DNA of 41,516 nucleotides, taken from positions 1 through 41,516 of the forward strand of contig JAFIEN010000002.1 of NCBI GenBank assembly GCA_020832515.1. The letters are read 5' to 3'. This stretch comes from Rubellimicrobium sp. GTDB taxonomy: Bacteria > Pseudomonadota > Alphaproteobacteria > Rhodobacterales > Rhodobacteraceae. The notes under the pieces are model-generated. The model did no database searches, had not been told where the DNA came from, and was given only the letters and a program-made list of their open reading frames with translations. Shown here piece after piece: positions 1 through 8,055 of the stretch; position 1 is the stretch's first letter, and each line of letters opens with the position of its first letter. A program made the translations under genes and the position numbers.

Positions 1-90
1 CCCCCCCCCCCCCCCCCCCCCCCGCGGCCCCCCCCCCCCCGCGCCGGCCGCCGGGCGCGCGGGGGGGGGGCCCGCGCCCCCCCCCGGTCC
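1..90. repeat. G/C homopolymer low-complexity edge
   Basis: Runs of C (23, 13 and 9) and G (10) alternate with short GCG islands, and there is no reading frame or recognisable signal. It looks like a contig end built from low-quality or poly-G reads rather than real sequence. Bases 91-156, up to the nadE start, look like normal intergenic DNA. Confidence 0.75.
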
Positions 91-156
91 GCAACCTGCT
101 TTTCACGCCGCATTTCTCTGCTACATGAAGGCCGTCTGTCCAGAGGGTGCCCGCGC

Positions 157-1815
157 ATGTCCGATCACTTCCGCCTCACGCTGGCACAACTCAACCCGGT
201 GCTGGGCGACATGGCGGGCAATGCCGCCCGCGTGCGCGAGGTCTGGGCCACGGCCAGGGCCGAGGGCGCCGACATGGTCGCCTTCCCCGAGATGTTCCTG
301 ACCGGCTACCAGACCCAGGACCTGGTGATGAAGCCCGCCTTCCACCGCGATGCGATGGCGCGGATCGTGGCCCTTGCCGCCGATTGCGCCGACGGCCCGA
401 TCCTGGGCATCGGTGCCCCCTGGTTCGAGGAGGGGCGGCTCTACAACGCCTTCCACATCCTGCGCGGCGGCCGGATCGTGGCGCGCACGCTCAAGCACGA
501 ACTGCCGAACTACAACGTGTTCGACGAATTGCGCCACTATTCATCCGGGCCGATCCAGGGGCCCTTCGATGCCGGCCCCCTGCGGATCGGCACGCCCGTC
601 TGCGAGGATGCCTGGTTTCCCGACGTTTGCGAGGCGATGGCCGAAAGCGGGGCCGAGGCCTTTGTCGTCGCCAACGGCAGCCCCTATTTCCGCGGCAAGT
701 TCCCGATCCGCCTCAACCAGATGGTCGCCCGTGTGACGGAAACCGGCCTGCCGCTGGTCTATCTCAACATGGTGGGCGGGCAGGACGACCAGGTCTTCGA
801 CGGCGGCTCGTTCGTGCTGAACCCCGGCGGCGCGCTGGCCCTGCAACTGCCGCTCTTCGAAGAGGCGGTGGTCCATGTCGATTTCCGCCGCACAAGCGGT
901 GGCTGGCAGGCAGAGACCGGCCCCCGCGCGCTCCTGCCCGAAGCGGTCGAGCAGGATTACCACGCCATGGTCCTGTCCTTGCGGGACTATCTGCACAAAT
1001 CGGGCTTCTCGCGTGCCGTGCTGGGCCTCTCGGGCGGCGTGGACAGCGCGCTCGTGGCATGCATCGCGGCCGATGCGCTGGGGCCGGAGAACGTGCGTGG
1101 CGTGATGCTGCCGTCGGAATACACCTCGCCCGCAAGCCTTGCCGATGCCTCAGCCCTTGCGGGCGCGCTGGGCATCCGCCTCGACACCGTCCCGATCGAG
1201 GGTCCCCGCGCGGCGGTGACCGCGGCCCTCGCCCCCCTCTTCGCCGGCCACGCGCCTGACATCACCGAGGAAAACATCCAGTCCCGCCTGCGCGGCCTTC
1301 TCCTCATGGCGCAATCGAACAAGTTCGGCGAGATGCTCCTGACCACCGGCAACAAGTCCGAAGTGGCGGTCGGATATGCCACGATCTACGGCGACATGGC
1401 GGGCGGCTACAACCCGATCAAGGATCTCTACAAGACCCGCGTCTTCGAGACCTGCCGCTGGCGCAACGCCAACCACCGCCCCTGGATGCATGGGCCTGCG
1501 GGCGAGGTCATCCCGCCCGCGATCATCGACAAGCCCCCCACGGCGGAACTCCGCCCCGACCAGCGCGACGAGGATTCGCTGCCCCCCTACACGATCCTCG
1601 ACGGCATCCTCGAGATGCTGGTCGATGGCGATGCCTCGGTCGCCGATTGCGTGGCGGCGGGCTATGATCCGGCCACGGTGAAGCGGGTCGAACATCTCCT
1701 CTACACCAGCGAATGGAAGCGCTTCCAGTCTGCCCCTGGCACGCGCCTGACCCGCCGCGCCTTCTGGCTCGACCGGCGCTACCCGATGGTCAACCGCTGG
1801 CGCGACGGGGGCTGA
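157..1815 (+). CDS. nadE: Glutamine-dependent NAD+ synthetase
   Basis: This 552-residue cytosolic enzyme catalyses the last step of NAD synthesis, amidating deamido-NAD with ammonia released from glutamine. The N-terminal half (about 1-265) is a nitrilase-fold glutaminase with a visible Glu-Lys-Cys triad: E45 in FPEMF, K113 in LKHELPNYN and C149 in PVCEDAW. The C-terminal half is the NAD synthetase, with the ATP-pyrophosphatase motif SGGVDS at 292-297 and later TTGNKSE. Length matches the two-domain bacterial form. The ATG at 157 follows a GAGGGTG ribosome-binding site. It stands alone, with a 350-base gap after it. Confidence 0.96.
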   Translation: MSDHFRLTLAQLNPVLGDMAGNAARVREVWATARAEGADMVAFPEMFLTGYQTQDLVMKPAFHRDAMARIVALAADCADGPILGIGAPWFEEGRLYNAFHILRGGRIVARTLKHELPNYNVFDELRHYSSGPIQGPFDAGPLRIGTPVCEDAWFPDVCEAMAESGAEAFVVANGSPYFRGKFPIRLNQMVARVTETGLPLVYLNMVGGQDDQVFDGGSFVLNPGGALALQLPLFEEAVVHVDFRRTSGGWQAETGPRALLPEAVEQDYHAMVLSLRDYLHKSGFSRAVLGLSGGVDSALVACIAADALGPENVRGVMLPSEYTSPASLADASALAGALGIRLDTVPIEGPRAAVTAALAPLFAGHAPDITEENIQSRLRGLLLMAQSNKFGEMLLTTGNKSEVAVGYATIYGDMAGGYNPIKDLYKTRVFETCRWRNANHRPWMHGPAGEVIPPAIIDKPPTAELRPDQRDEDSLPPYTILDGILEMLVDGDASVADCVAAGYDPATVKRVEHLLYTSEWKRFQSAPGTRLTRRAFWLDRRYPMVNRWRDGG

Positions 1816-2167
1816 AACCCTTGCCGGCCTCGCCCCGCCATCCTGGGCAACAGGCCGATGACCACGCCCGGGGGCCACGATGGCACGGGCCTCGCCGCCG
1901 GGATTTCGCCCCGCATAACGCAGCTGTCGTTCCCCCTCATGCCTCTTGACGCCTGCCACGAGGGCTGCGTCGCGCCGCCCCGCTAGCGCCCTGCTGCGGC
2001 AGCGCCGCCCCCCCATTGGGTTTCTTTTGTTTCCAAATATCCCGGGGGGAGCCCCGCAGGGGCGGGGGGCAGAGCCCCCGGCTGCGGCCCCCACGCGCGA
2101 CAGGCTGGACGCGCCGGGCGCAGGGTGCCACTCTTGTTTCGCTATTTCCCTTGCGGACGGGGCGGCC
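1816..2167. other. Intergenic region after nadE
   Basis: This 352-base stretch has no supportable gene. Its only structure is a dispersed repeat copy at 2021-2079. The open frames crossing it are continuations or shadows of nadE and of the next gene. Confidence 0.6.
2021..2079 (+). repeat. Dispersed intergenic repeat, copy A (diverged)
   Basis: The copy starts with TTTCTTTTGTTTCCAAATAT, followed by a C/G-rich core ending GGGGGGCAGAGCCCCC, which can fold. It has the same plan as the copies at 29661 and 36081 (pyrimidine-rich head, AAATA, GGGGGGAG, GGGGGGCAGnGCCCCC) but the head has diverged. It lies between nadE and the next gene. Confidence 0.6.
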
Positions 2168-2584
2168 ATGCGCACGATCGACATCGACTTCGACATCCAC
2201 CGCCTGATCCAGCTCGAACGGCGCAGCTTCGACGAACCCGAATATGTCGCGCTCCGTCGTCTCCTGAAGCTGGGCCCGCCTCCCGAGGACGAGACGCCGC
2301 AGAAGGACAAATCCATGCGCCCCTGGTCCAAGGGCGGGATAACCTTGCCGCATGGCACGGAATTGCGGATGGAATACAACGGGATCCTGCATCTGGGCCG
2401 GATCGCCGACGGGATGTGGGAGGTCGAGGGCCACCGCGAGAAAAGCGCCTCGGGCGCGGCCAGCGCCGTGGCCCGCACCCGCGACGGGGGCAAGGTCAAC
2501 ATCAACGGCAAGGCCTATTGGCAGGTCCGCCGCCCCGGCGATACCGACTGGACCCCCTATGCCGATCTCAAGCGCAAGCGCTAG
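2168..2584 (+). CDS. Hypothetical protein, RAMA/DUF2924-like C-terminal domain
   Basis: A 138-residue soluble protein I cannot assign by name. The N-terminal third is charged and probably helical (MRTIDIDFDIHRLIQLERR). The C-terminal part, from about residue 60, reads GTELRMEYNG, then HLGRI..GMWEVEG, an alanine/serine patch and a final WQVRRPGDTDW. That order (LPxGTxLxxxYxG, xxGxI, SxSxAA, NGxxYW) resembles small RAMA or DUF2924-type domains thought to bind DNA or modified DNA; this is inference from motif order only. The ATG at 2168 follows a GGACGGGGCGG stretch. The gene is monocistronic and convergent with the next. Confidence 0.75.
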   Translation: MRTIDIDFDIHRLIQLERRSFDEPEYVALRRLLKLGPPPEDETPQKDKSMRPWSKGGITLPHGTELRMEYNGILHLGRIADGMWEVEGHREKSASGAASAVARTRDGGKVNINGKAYWQVRRPGDTDWTPYADLKRKR

Positions 2585-2628
2585 CTCCCGGCACTCGGGA
2601 AGATGACCGCGCAAGACCGCAAGGCCTG

Positions 2629-3357
2629 TCATTCAAGGTGCCGCCGCATATCCCGGTAAGGGCAGACATCGTCTTCGAACGGCACATGGCGGCGGCGAAA
2701 ACGCGTGCCAGCCACTGCTTCGGGATCGCTGATCCGGTCCATGCGGAAATGGCGAAAGCCCGCCCGCCCGGGATCCCATCCGACAAGATACCACAGTGGT
2801 GGCAGGATCAGCATGGCTTGCGGCTCGACCTCGCGCTGCGAGGTCCGACCCTTCGCATCGCGATAGGCAAAACGGATGAGCGCGCGCCCCAGAAACGCCG
2901 TTTCGAACGCCGGCAGCAGGTCACGGTCGATCCTGCCCATGTCGGACAGGTTCTGCAGCGGCGACAGCTGACCGATGTGCAGACAGTCAAGAAGGGCCCG
3001 CAGATCCCGCACCTTGTCGGCGGGCAAGGACTTCTCGATCCGGGCAAGACCGGCATCCGCAAGTTCCGAGAACGGCAGGTTGCCCGTCGCCCGCATGGCC
3101 GCGACACTGATGATCAGGGCAAAGACCTCGGGCACCGATAGCCTTGCCGTCGTCTGCATGGCGTGCGGATCAAGCCGCAGCCCGCCGCCGCGTCCGACGT
3201 CCGAATGGATCGCATAGCCCTCCTCGCGCAGCGCGCCGATGTCACGCAACACGGTCCGGCGCGAGGTGCCGACCGCCTGCGCCAGCGCGTCGACGGTCGA
3301 TGTGCCGTTGCGGCGGAGTGCGCGCAGGATGGCGTCTTGCCGGATGCGGATGCTCAT
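2629..3357 (-). CDS. YafY/WYL-domain transcriptional regulator
   Basis: This 242-residue DNA-binding regulator has an N-terminal DeoR-like helix-turn-helix (about 20-45, TVDALAQAVGTSRRTVLRDI) and a C-terminal WYL ligand-sensing domain. The WYL triad itself is visible at W189-Y190-L191 in PPLWYLVGWD. The ATG at 3357 begins MSIRIRQ; a longer in-frame extension would run into the divergent RidA gene. The 87-base divergent gap to ridA suggests it controls ridA and itself. The effector is unknown. Confidence 0.9.
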   Translation of the reverse strand: MSIRIRQDAILRALRRNGTSTVDALAQAVGTSRRTVLRDIGALREEGYAIHSDVGRGGGLRLDPHAMQTTARLSVPEVFALIISVAAMRATGNLPFSELADAGLARIEKSLPADKVRDLRALLDCLHIGQLSPLQNLSDMGRIDRDLLPAFETAFLGRALIRFAYRDAKGRTSQREVEPQAMLILPPLWYLVGWDPGRAGFRHFRMDRISDPEAVAGTRFRRRHVPFEDDVCPYRDMRRHLE

Positions 3358-3444
3358 GACCCTACCTTGGGGCAAATGGTGACAATCCTTGGCACTGTTT
3401 CGCGTCACAGGCTTTCGGGCAATGCAAAACAGGAGATTTGCACC

Positions 3445-3840
3445 ATGGAACGGACAGCGGTGAACCCTTGGGAATGGTCGACCAAGCTGGGCTACAATCA
3501 GGCCGAAGTCATCACTGGCGCCACCCGTCAGGTGATCTGCGCGGGCCAGACAAGCGTCGACGGTGACGGCAACCCTCGGCATCCCGGCGACATGCGGGGC
3601 CAGATCGGCCTTGCCCTCGACAACCTCGAGGCGGTTCTGGGGCGCGCGGGCATGGACCTTGGCAATGTCGTGAAGCTTGGCATCTATGCAACCGATGTCG
3701 ATGAAGCGCTGAGGAACTTCGACCTGATGGGTATGCGCTTCGGCCCGCATCGGGTGGCCCCGCCGATGACCCTTCTTGGCGTGACGCGGCTTGCCATCCC
3801 CGGACTGCTGTTCGAGGTCGAGGCGACGGCCATGGCCTGA
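3445..3840 (+). CDS. RidA family enamine/imine deaminase
   Basis: This 131-residue protein belongs to the YjgF/YER057c/UK114 trimer family, which hydrolyses reactive enamines such as 2-aminoacrylate produced by PLP enzymes and serine/threonine dehydratases. The catalytic arginine position is kept (R115 in GVTRLAIPG, followed by VEATA, the usual end of the fold). The ATG at 3445 follows an AGGAGA site. It is divergent from a WYL regulator and lies near the serine synthesis genes, with a serine dehydratase 15 kb on. It is a RidA paralogue rather than a clear orthologue of E. coli RidA, so its substrate is uncertain. Confidence 0.9.
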   Translation: MERTAVNPWEWSTKLGYNQAEVITGATRQVICAGQTSVDGDGNPRHPGDMRGQIGLALDNLEAVLGRAGMDLGNVVKLGIYATDVDEALRNFDLMGMRFGPHRVAPPMTLLGVTRLAIPGLLFEVEATAMA

Positions 3841-3955
3841 GATCAGGCGGAGCGGTGGTTCGAGGCAAGCCCGCGAATGACCGCTCCGTCCTGCGGGGGC
3901 TGATCTTCACCGTTCTTCGGGGCTGGTCGAAGGGAACCACCCGTCGGAGACGTCG

Positions 3956-4831
3956 CTAGGTCACAAACTCGGACCGCGCATATCCCTGCAGGAACAGCAG
4001 CGCCGACAGATCGCCGTGGTTGATGCGGACCTCGCATTCGGCCGCGACCATGGGCTTGGCATGCAGCGCCGCCCCGGTTCCGGCGCGCGCCAGCATGCCA
4101 AGGTCGTTGGCCCCGTCGCCCACGGCCAGCACGTCTTCGGCCCCGATCCCCAGCCGCGCGGTGATCTCGTCCAGCGCCGTGACCTTGGCCTCGCGGCCCA
4201 GGATAGGGCGGGCGACCTCGCCGGTCAGCAGACCACCCTCGATCAGCAGCGTATTCGCGCGATGCTCGTCAAAGCCAAGCGCCGCCGCCACCCGCTCGGT
4301 GAAGGCCGTGAACCCGCCCGAGACCAGCGCGGCATGGGCACCATGGGCCTTCATCGTGGCGACGAGTTCGTACCCGCCGGGCATATGGCTGATACGCTCG
4401 TCCAGCACATGGTCGATCATCGCCGCAGGCAGACCCTTCAACAGCGCCACCCTCTCGATCAGCGCGCCCTCGAAATCCAGCTCGCCGTTCATCGCCCGCC
4501 GCGTGATGTCCGAGACCTGCTCCCCCACGCCCGCCACGAAGGCCAGTTCGTCGATACATTCCTGCCGGATCATCGTGCTGTCCATGTCGGCCAGCAGCAT
4601 CCGCTTTCGGCGGCCTTCTTCGGGCTGGAGGATCAGATCGACACCCGTGCGCTGCAGATCCTCCCAGACCTCCCAGCGATTCGCCGGCATTGCCGGCAAG
4701 GAAAACTCCGCCGCCTCCCCGACCGAGAGCCAGCGACTCTCGCCCCCACCCCAGGCATTGCGCACCGCCTCGAGCAGCGCGGGTTCGAGCGGGCCTTCGG
4801 ACGGATTGCAGAGCAGGGTTGCAATGATCAT
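3956..4831 (-). CDS. serB: Phosphoserine phosphatase
   Basis: A 291-residue HAD-superfamily enzyme that hydrolyses O-phosphoserine to serine, the final step of the phosphorylated pathway. HAD motif I is DMDST at 82-86 (nucleophile D82, acid D84). Later come the VSGGFTAF motif II region and [11 protein letters not shown], motif IV. An N-terminal ~75-residue regulatory region precedes the catalytic domain, as in other proteobacterial SerB. The ATG at 4831 (MIIATLL) has an AAGAGG site upstream and fits better than the one at 4894. It is divergent from serC over 155 bases. Confidence 0.95.
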   Translation of the reverse strand: MIIATLLCNPSEGPLEPALLEAVRNAWGGGESRWLSVGEAAEFSLPAMPANRWEVWEDLQRTGVDLILQPEEGRRKRMLLADMDSTMIRQECIDELAFVAGVGEQVSDITRRAMNGELDFEGALIERVALLKGLPAAMIDHVLDERISHMPGGYELVATMKAHGAHAALVSGGFTAFTERVAAALGFDEHRANTLLIEGGLLTGEVARPILGREAKVTALDEITARLGIGAEDVLAVGDGANDLGMLARAGTGAALHAKPMVAAECEVRINHGDLSALLFLQGYARSEFVT

Positions 4832-4986
4832 GCGGCCTCTTGCGGTTCCGGCGTGGTCCGCAGGTTGCGGCACTCCGCCATCCCCTAGCGACATTTTGGT
4901 TCTTGCGAAAGCCCGCGCCGGGGCCTAGGCGTCGCGGTGGGACACGCCCCCCCAACGGGGCGCGCTTATCTGGAAGGGTAGCACCG

Positions 4987-6141
4987 ATGGCTCTGACGAC
5001 CCCGGCAACGCGGCCGGCGAACCCGCGTTTTTCCTCTGGCCCCTGCGCCAAACCCCCGACATGGACGCTTCAAGCGCTGGCCGATGCGCCGCTTGGCCGG
5101 TCGCACCGCGCAAGCCCGGGAAAGGCAAAGCTGGCCGAGGCGATCGAGCTGACGGCCAGGATTCTTGGTGTACCCGAAGGGTATCGTGTCGGCATCGTGC
5201 CGGCCTCGGATACCGGCGCGGTCGAGATGGCGATGTGGACGCTTCTGGGCGAACGGCCTGTCGAGATGGTCGCCTGGGAAAGCTTCGGCGAAGGTTGGGT
5301 GACGGATGCCGTCAGGCAGCTCAAGCTGGATGCGCGGGTGCACCGGGCGGATTACGGCGGGATCGTCGACATGGGCCTTCTGGATTACGATCGCGATGTC
5401 GTCTTCACCTGGAACGGCACGACAAGCGGCGTGCGGGTGCCGGACGGGAGCGTGATCCCGGCGGATCGCAAGGGCCTGACCATTTGCGACGCGACCTCGG
5501 CGGCCTTCGCGCAGGATCTGCCCTGGGACAAGCTGGATGTGACGACCTTCTCCTGGCAGAAGGTGATGGGCGGCGAGGCGGCGCACGGGATGCTGATCCT
5601 GTCCCCCCGCGCGGTCGAGCGGCTGGAAAGCTACACGCCCGCATGGCCCCTGCCCAAGATCTTTCGCCTGACGTCGAAGGGCAAGCTGATCGAGGGGATC
5701 TTCAAGGGTGAGACGATCAACACCCCCTCGATGCTGGCGGTCGAGGATTACCTTGTCGCGCTGAAATGGGGCCAAGCCATCGGCGGGCTGCCGGCGCTGA
5801 TCGCGCGGGCGGATGCGAATGCGCGGGCGGTGTGGGATTTCTGCGCGGCCCGTGATTGGATCGACAATCTGGCCGAGGATCCGGCGACGCGGTCGAACAC
5901 CAGCGTCTGTCTGAAGTTCACCGATCCGCGCATCGCGGATGGCGCGGGATTCGCCAGGGCGGTGGCCGAGCGGCTCGAGGCCGAGGGCGTGGCATATGAC
6001 ATCGGCGCCTATCGCGACGCGCCGCCGGGCCTTCGGATCTGGTGCGGGGCGACGGTCGAACTGGCCGATGTCCGGGCGATGCTGGACTGGCTCGACTGGG
6101 CGTTTCAGGCCGAGATCGAAAGCCTCAGCGCCGTGGCCTGA
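4987..6141 (+). CDS. serC: Phosphoserine aminotransferase
   Basis: A 384-residue class-V PLP aminotransferase that converts 3-phosphohydroxypyruvate and glutamate to phosphoserine and 2-oxoglutarate. The PLP lysine is K192 in [11 protein letters not shown], preceded by [11 protein letters not shown]. The N-terminal [10 protein letters not shown] and [13 protein letters not shown] motifs mark the longer alphaproteobacterial SerC type. The ATG at 4987 follows GGAAGGGT with good spacing. serA lies 143 bases downstream on the same strand, beyond a strong hairpin, so the two genes may be only partly co-transcribed. Confidence 0.95.
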   Translation: MALTTPATRPANPRFSSGPCAKPPTWTLQALADAPLGRSHRASPGKAKLAEAIELTARILGVPEGYRVGIVPASDTGAVEMAMWTLLGERPVEMVAWESFGEGWVTDAVRQLKLDARVHRADYGGIVDMGLLDYDRDVVFTWNGTTSGVRVPDGSVIPADRKGLTICDATSAAFAQDLPWDKLDVTTFSWQKVMGGEAAHGMLILSPRAVERLESYTPAWPLPKIFRLTSKGKLIEGIFKGETINTPSMLAVEDYLVALKWGQAIGGLPALIARADANARAVWDFCAARDWIDNLAEDPATRSNTSVCLKFTDPRIADGAGFARAVAERLEAEGVAYDIGAYRDAPPGLRIWCGATVELADVRAMLDWLDWAFQAEIESLSAVA

Positions 6142-6154
6142 CCGGGCGGGTGGC

Positions 6155-6246
6155 GGGGTGAACCCCGCCTGACCCATGTGCCGATCAATGGTGGGGTGAA
6201 CCCCGCCCTACACATTCGCATACCGCCGTAGGGCGGGGTTCACCCC
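6155..6246. repeat. Palindromic GGGTGAACCCCGCC element with 19-bp hairpin
   Basis: The motif GGGGTGAACCCCGCC occurs at 6155-6169 and again, as GGGGTGAACCCCGCCCTAC, at 6193-6211. A perfect inverted copy of the latter lies at 6228-6246. The 19-bp arms with a 16-base loop make a very stable hairpin between serC and serA. It has no following T-tract, so it may act as a REP-like mRNA-stabilising element or a processing site rather than a simple terminator. Confidence 0.85.
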
Positions 6247-6265
6247 CCCCCCCCCCCCCCCCCCC
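6243..6265 (+). repeat. Poly-C tract of 23
   Basis: Twenty-three consecutive C residues begin within the last bases of the hairpin arm and end 19 bases before the serA ATG. The serA ribosome-binding site (AGGGA, 6271-6277) lies after it. The tract is either a read artefact triggered by the hairpin or a slippage-prone tract before serA. Confidence 0.9.
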
Positions 6266-6284
6266 ACACACAGGGAAACACCCG

Positions 6285-7880
6285 ATGCCCCCCAAGGTTC
6301 TCATCTCCGACGCCCTCTCGGATGCCGCCGTACAGATCTTTCGCGATCGCGGGATCGAGGTCGATTTCCAGCCGGCGCTGGGCAAGGACAAGGACAGGCT
6401 CCTGCAGATCATCGGCGATTACGACGGGCTTGCCATCCGCTCGGCCACCAAGGCGACCGAAAAGCTCATCGGTGCTGCCACCAACCTCAAGGTCATCGGC
6501 CGCGCCGGTATCGGGGTGGACAATGTCGATATCCCCGCCGCCTCGAAAAAGGGGATCATCGTGATGAACACCCCCTTCGGCAATTCCATCACCACCGCCG
6601 AACATGCCATCGCCATGATGCTGGCCACCGCGCGGCAGATCCCCGAGGCCAATGCCTCGACCCATGCCGGCAAATGGGAAAAGTCGCGCTTCATGGGCGT
6701 CGAACTAACCGGCAAGACGCTGGGGGTGATCGGCGCGGGCAATATCGGGTCGATCGTGATCGACCGGGCGCTGGGCCTGAAAATGAAGGTCGTGGCCTAT
6801 GACCCCTACCTCTCCGAGGATCGCGCGCTCGAGATCGGGGCCGAGAAGGTGGATCTCGACACGCTGTTCCAGCGCGCCGATTTCATCACCCTGCATGTGC
6901 CCCTGACCGACCAGACCCGCAACATCCTGTCCGCCGGGGCGATCGCCAAGCTGAAACCAGGCGTGCGCGTCATCAACTGCGCCCGCGGCGGTCTGGTGGA
7001 CGAGGACGCCTTGGCCGAGGCGCTGAAATCGGGCCATGTCGCGGGGGCGGCCTTCGACGTCTTCGCCGTGGAGCCCGCGACCGACAGTCCGCTGTTCAAC
7101 CTGCCGGGTGTCGTCGTCACCCCGCATCTGGGCGCCTCGACGACTGAGGCGCAGGAGAATGTGGCGCTGCAGGTGGCCGAGCAGATGGCCGACTATCTGC
7201 TGACCGGGGCCGTGTCGAACGCGCTCAACATGCCCTCGGTCACCGCCGAGGAGGCGCGCGTCATGGGGCCGTGGATCCGGCTTGCGGGGCATCTGGGCAA
7301 TTTCGTGGGCCAGATGACGGACGAGCCCATCGCCGCGATCAACATCCTTTACGACGGTGTCGCCAGCACGATGAATGCGGTGGCGCTGAACTGTGCGGTG
7401 ATCGCGGGCATCCTGCGGCGGGCGAACCCGGATGTGAACATGGTCAGCGCGCCGGTGATCGCCAAGGAACGCGGCATCCAGATCTCGACCACGCGGCAGG
7501 ACCAGACCGGCATGTTCGAGGGCTATGTGAAGGTAACGGTGGTGACGGGCCTGCGCGAACGCTCGGTCGCGGGGACGGTGTTTTCCGACGGCAAGCCGCG
7601 CTTCATCCAGATCAAGGGCATCAATGTCGATGCCGAGATCGGCGCGAACATGGTCTATACGACGAACGAGGACGTGCCGGGCATCATCGGCGCGCTGGGC
7701 CAGACCATGGGCGAAAACGGGGTGAACATCGCCAACTTCACCCTTGGCCGGTCCGCGCGCGGGGGCGAGGCGATCGCGATGCTTTACGTCGACGATCCTG
7801 TGCCCGAGGCGGTGCTGGACAAGCTGCGCGCAACGGGGATGTTCAGTCAGGTCAAGGCGCTCAGCTTCGACATGGCCTAG
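6285..7880 (+). CDS. serA: D-3-phosphoglycerate dehydrogenase
   Basis: A 531-residue type-I enzyme that oxidises 3-phosphoglycerate to 3-phosphohydroxypyruvate with NAD, committing carbon to serine. It has a substrate-binding half, a Rossmann insert with VIGAGNIGS, the catalytic arginine R234 in NCARGG and the catalytic histidine H281 in PHLGAS. A ~130-residue intervening domain and a C-terminal ACT domain (EDVPGIIGALGQTMG) follow, so feedback by serine is likely. The ATG at 6285 follows CAGGGAA. With serB and serC beside it, the whole serine pathway from phosphoglycerate is clustered here. Confidence 0.96.
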   Translation: MPPKVLISDALSDAAVQIFRDRGIEVDFQPALGKDKDRLLQIIGDYDGLAIRSATKATEKLIGAATNLKVIGRAGIGVDNVDIPAASKKGIIVMNTPFGNSITTAEHAIAMMLATARQIPEANASTHAGKWEKSRFMGVELTGKTLGVIGAGNIGSIVIDRALGLKMKVVAYDPYLSEDRALEIGAEKVDLDTLFQRADFITLHVPLTDQTRNILSAGAIAKLKPGVRVINCARGGLVDEDALAEALKSGHVAGAAFDVFAVEPATDSPLFNLPGVVVTPHLGASTTEAQENVALQVAEQMADYLLTGAVSNALNMPSVTAEEARVMGPWIRLAGHLGNFVGQMTDEPIAAINILYDGVASTMNAVALNCAVIAGILRRANPDVNMVSAPVIAKERGIQISTTRQDQTGMFEGYVKVTVVTGLRERSVAGTVFSDGKPRFIQIKGINVDAEIGANMVYTTNEDVPGIIGALGQTMGENGVNIANFTLGRSARGGEAIAMLYVDDPVPEAVLDKLRATGMFSQVKALSFDMA

Positions 7881-7898
7881 GGCAGGCGCGATCCGGCC

Positions 7899-8033
7899 CG
7901 GTGACGGGACCGCGGCGGAACCCCCCCCCCCAAACGGTGACGCCATGTACGCCCGGACCGGCGCACACCACGCCCCAGCGGGGCCGCCCCCCCCCCCGGC
8001 CATCCGGTGACGCGATGTCCGGCGGGACCGGCG
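7899..8033 (+). repeat. Degenerate tandem repeat with C11 tracts
   Basis: CGGTGACG appears at 7899, 7935 and 8005. The last two begin 29-base copies (7935-7963 and 8005-8033) that match at 25 of 29 positions, 70 bases apart. Each is preceded by a run of 11 C (7921-7931 and 7987-7997). It lies between the ends of serA and the DNA ligase gene. Confidence 0.7.
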
Positions 8034-8055
8034 AAGCCCGCGCGCCCGCCGGGCA

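Noticed and set aside
3848-3888. Inverted repeat CGGAGCGGT / ACCGCTCCG between ridA and serB
   Set aside because: The 23-base loop and lack of a T-tract make it too weak to call a terminator.
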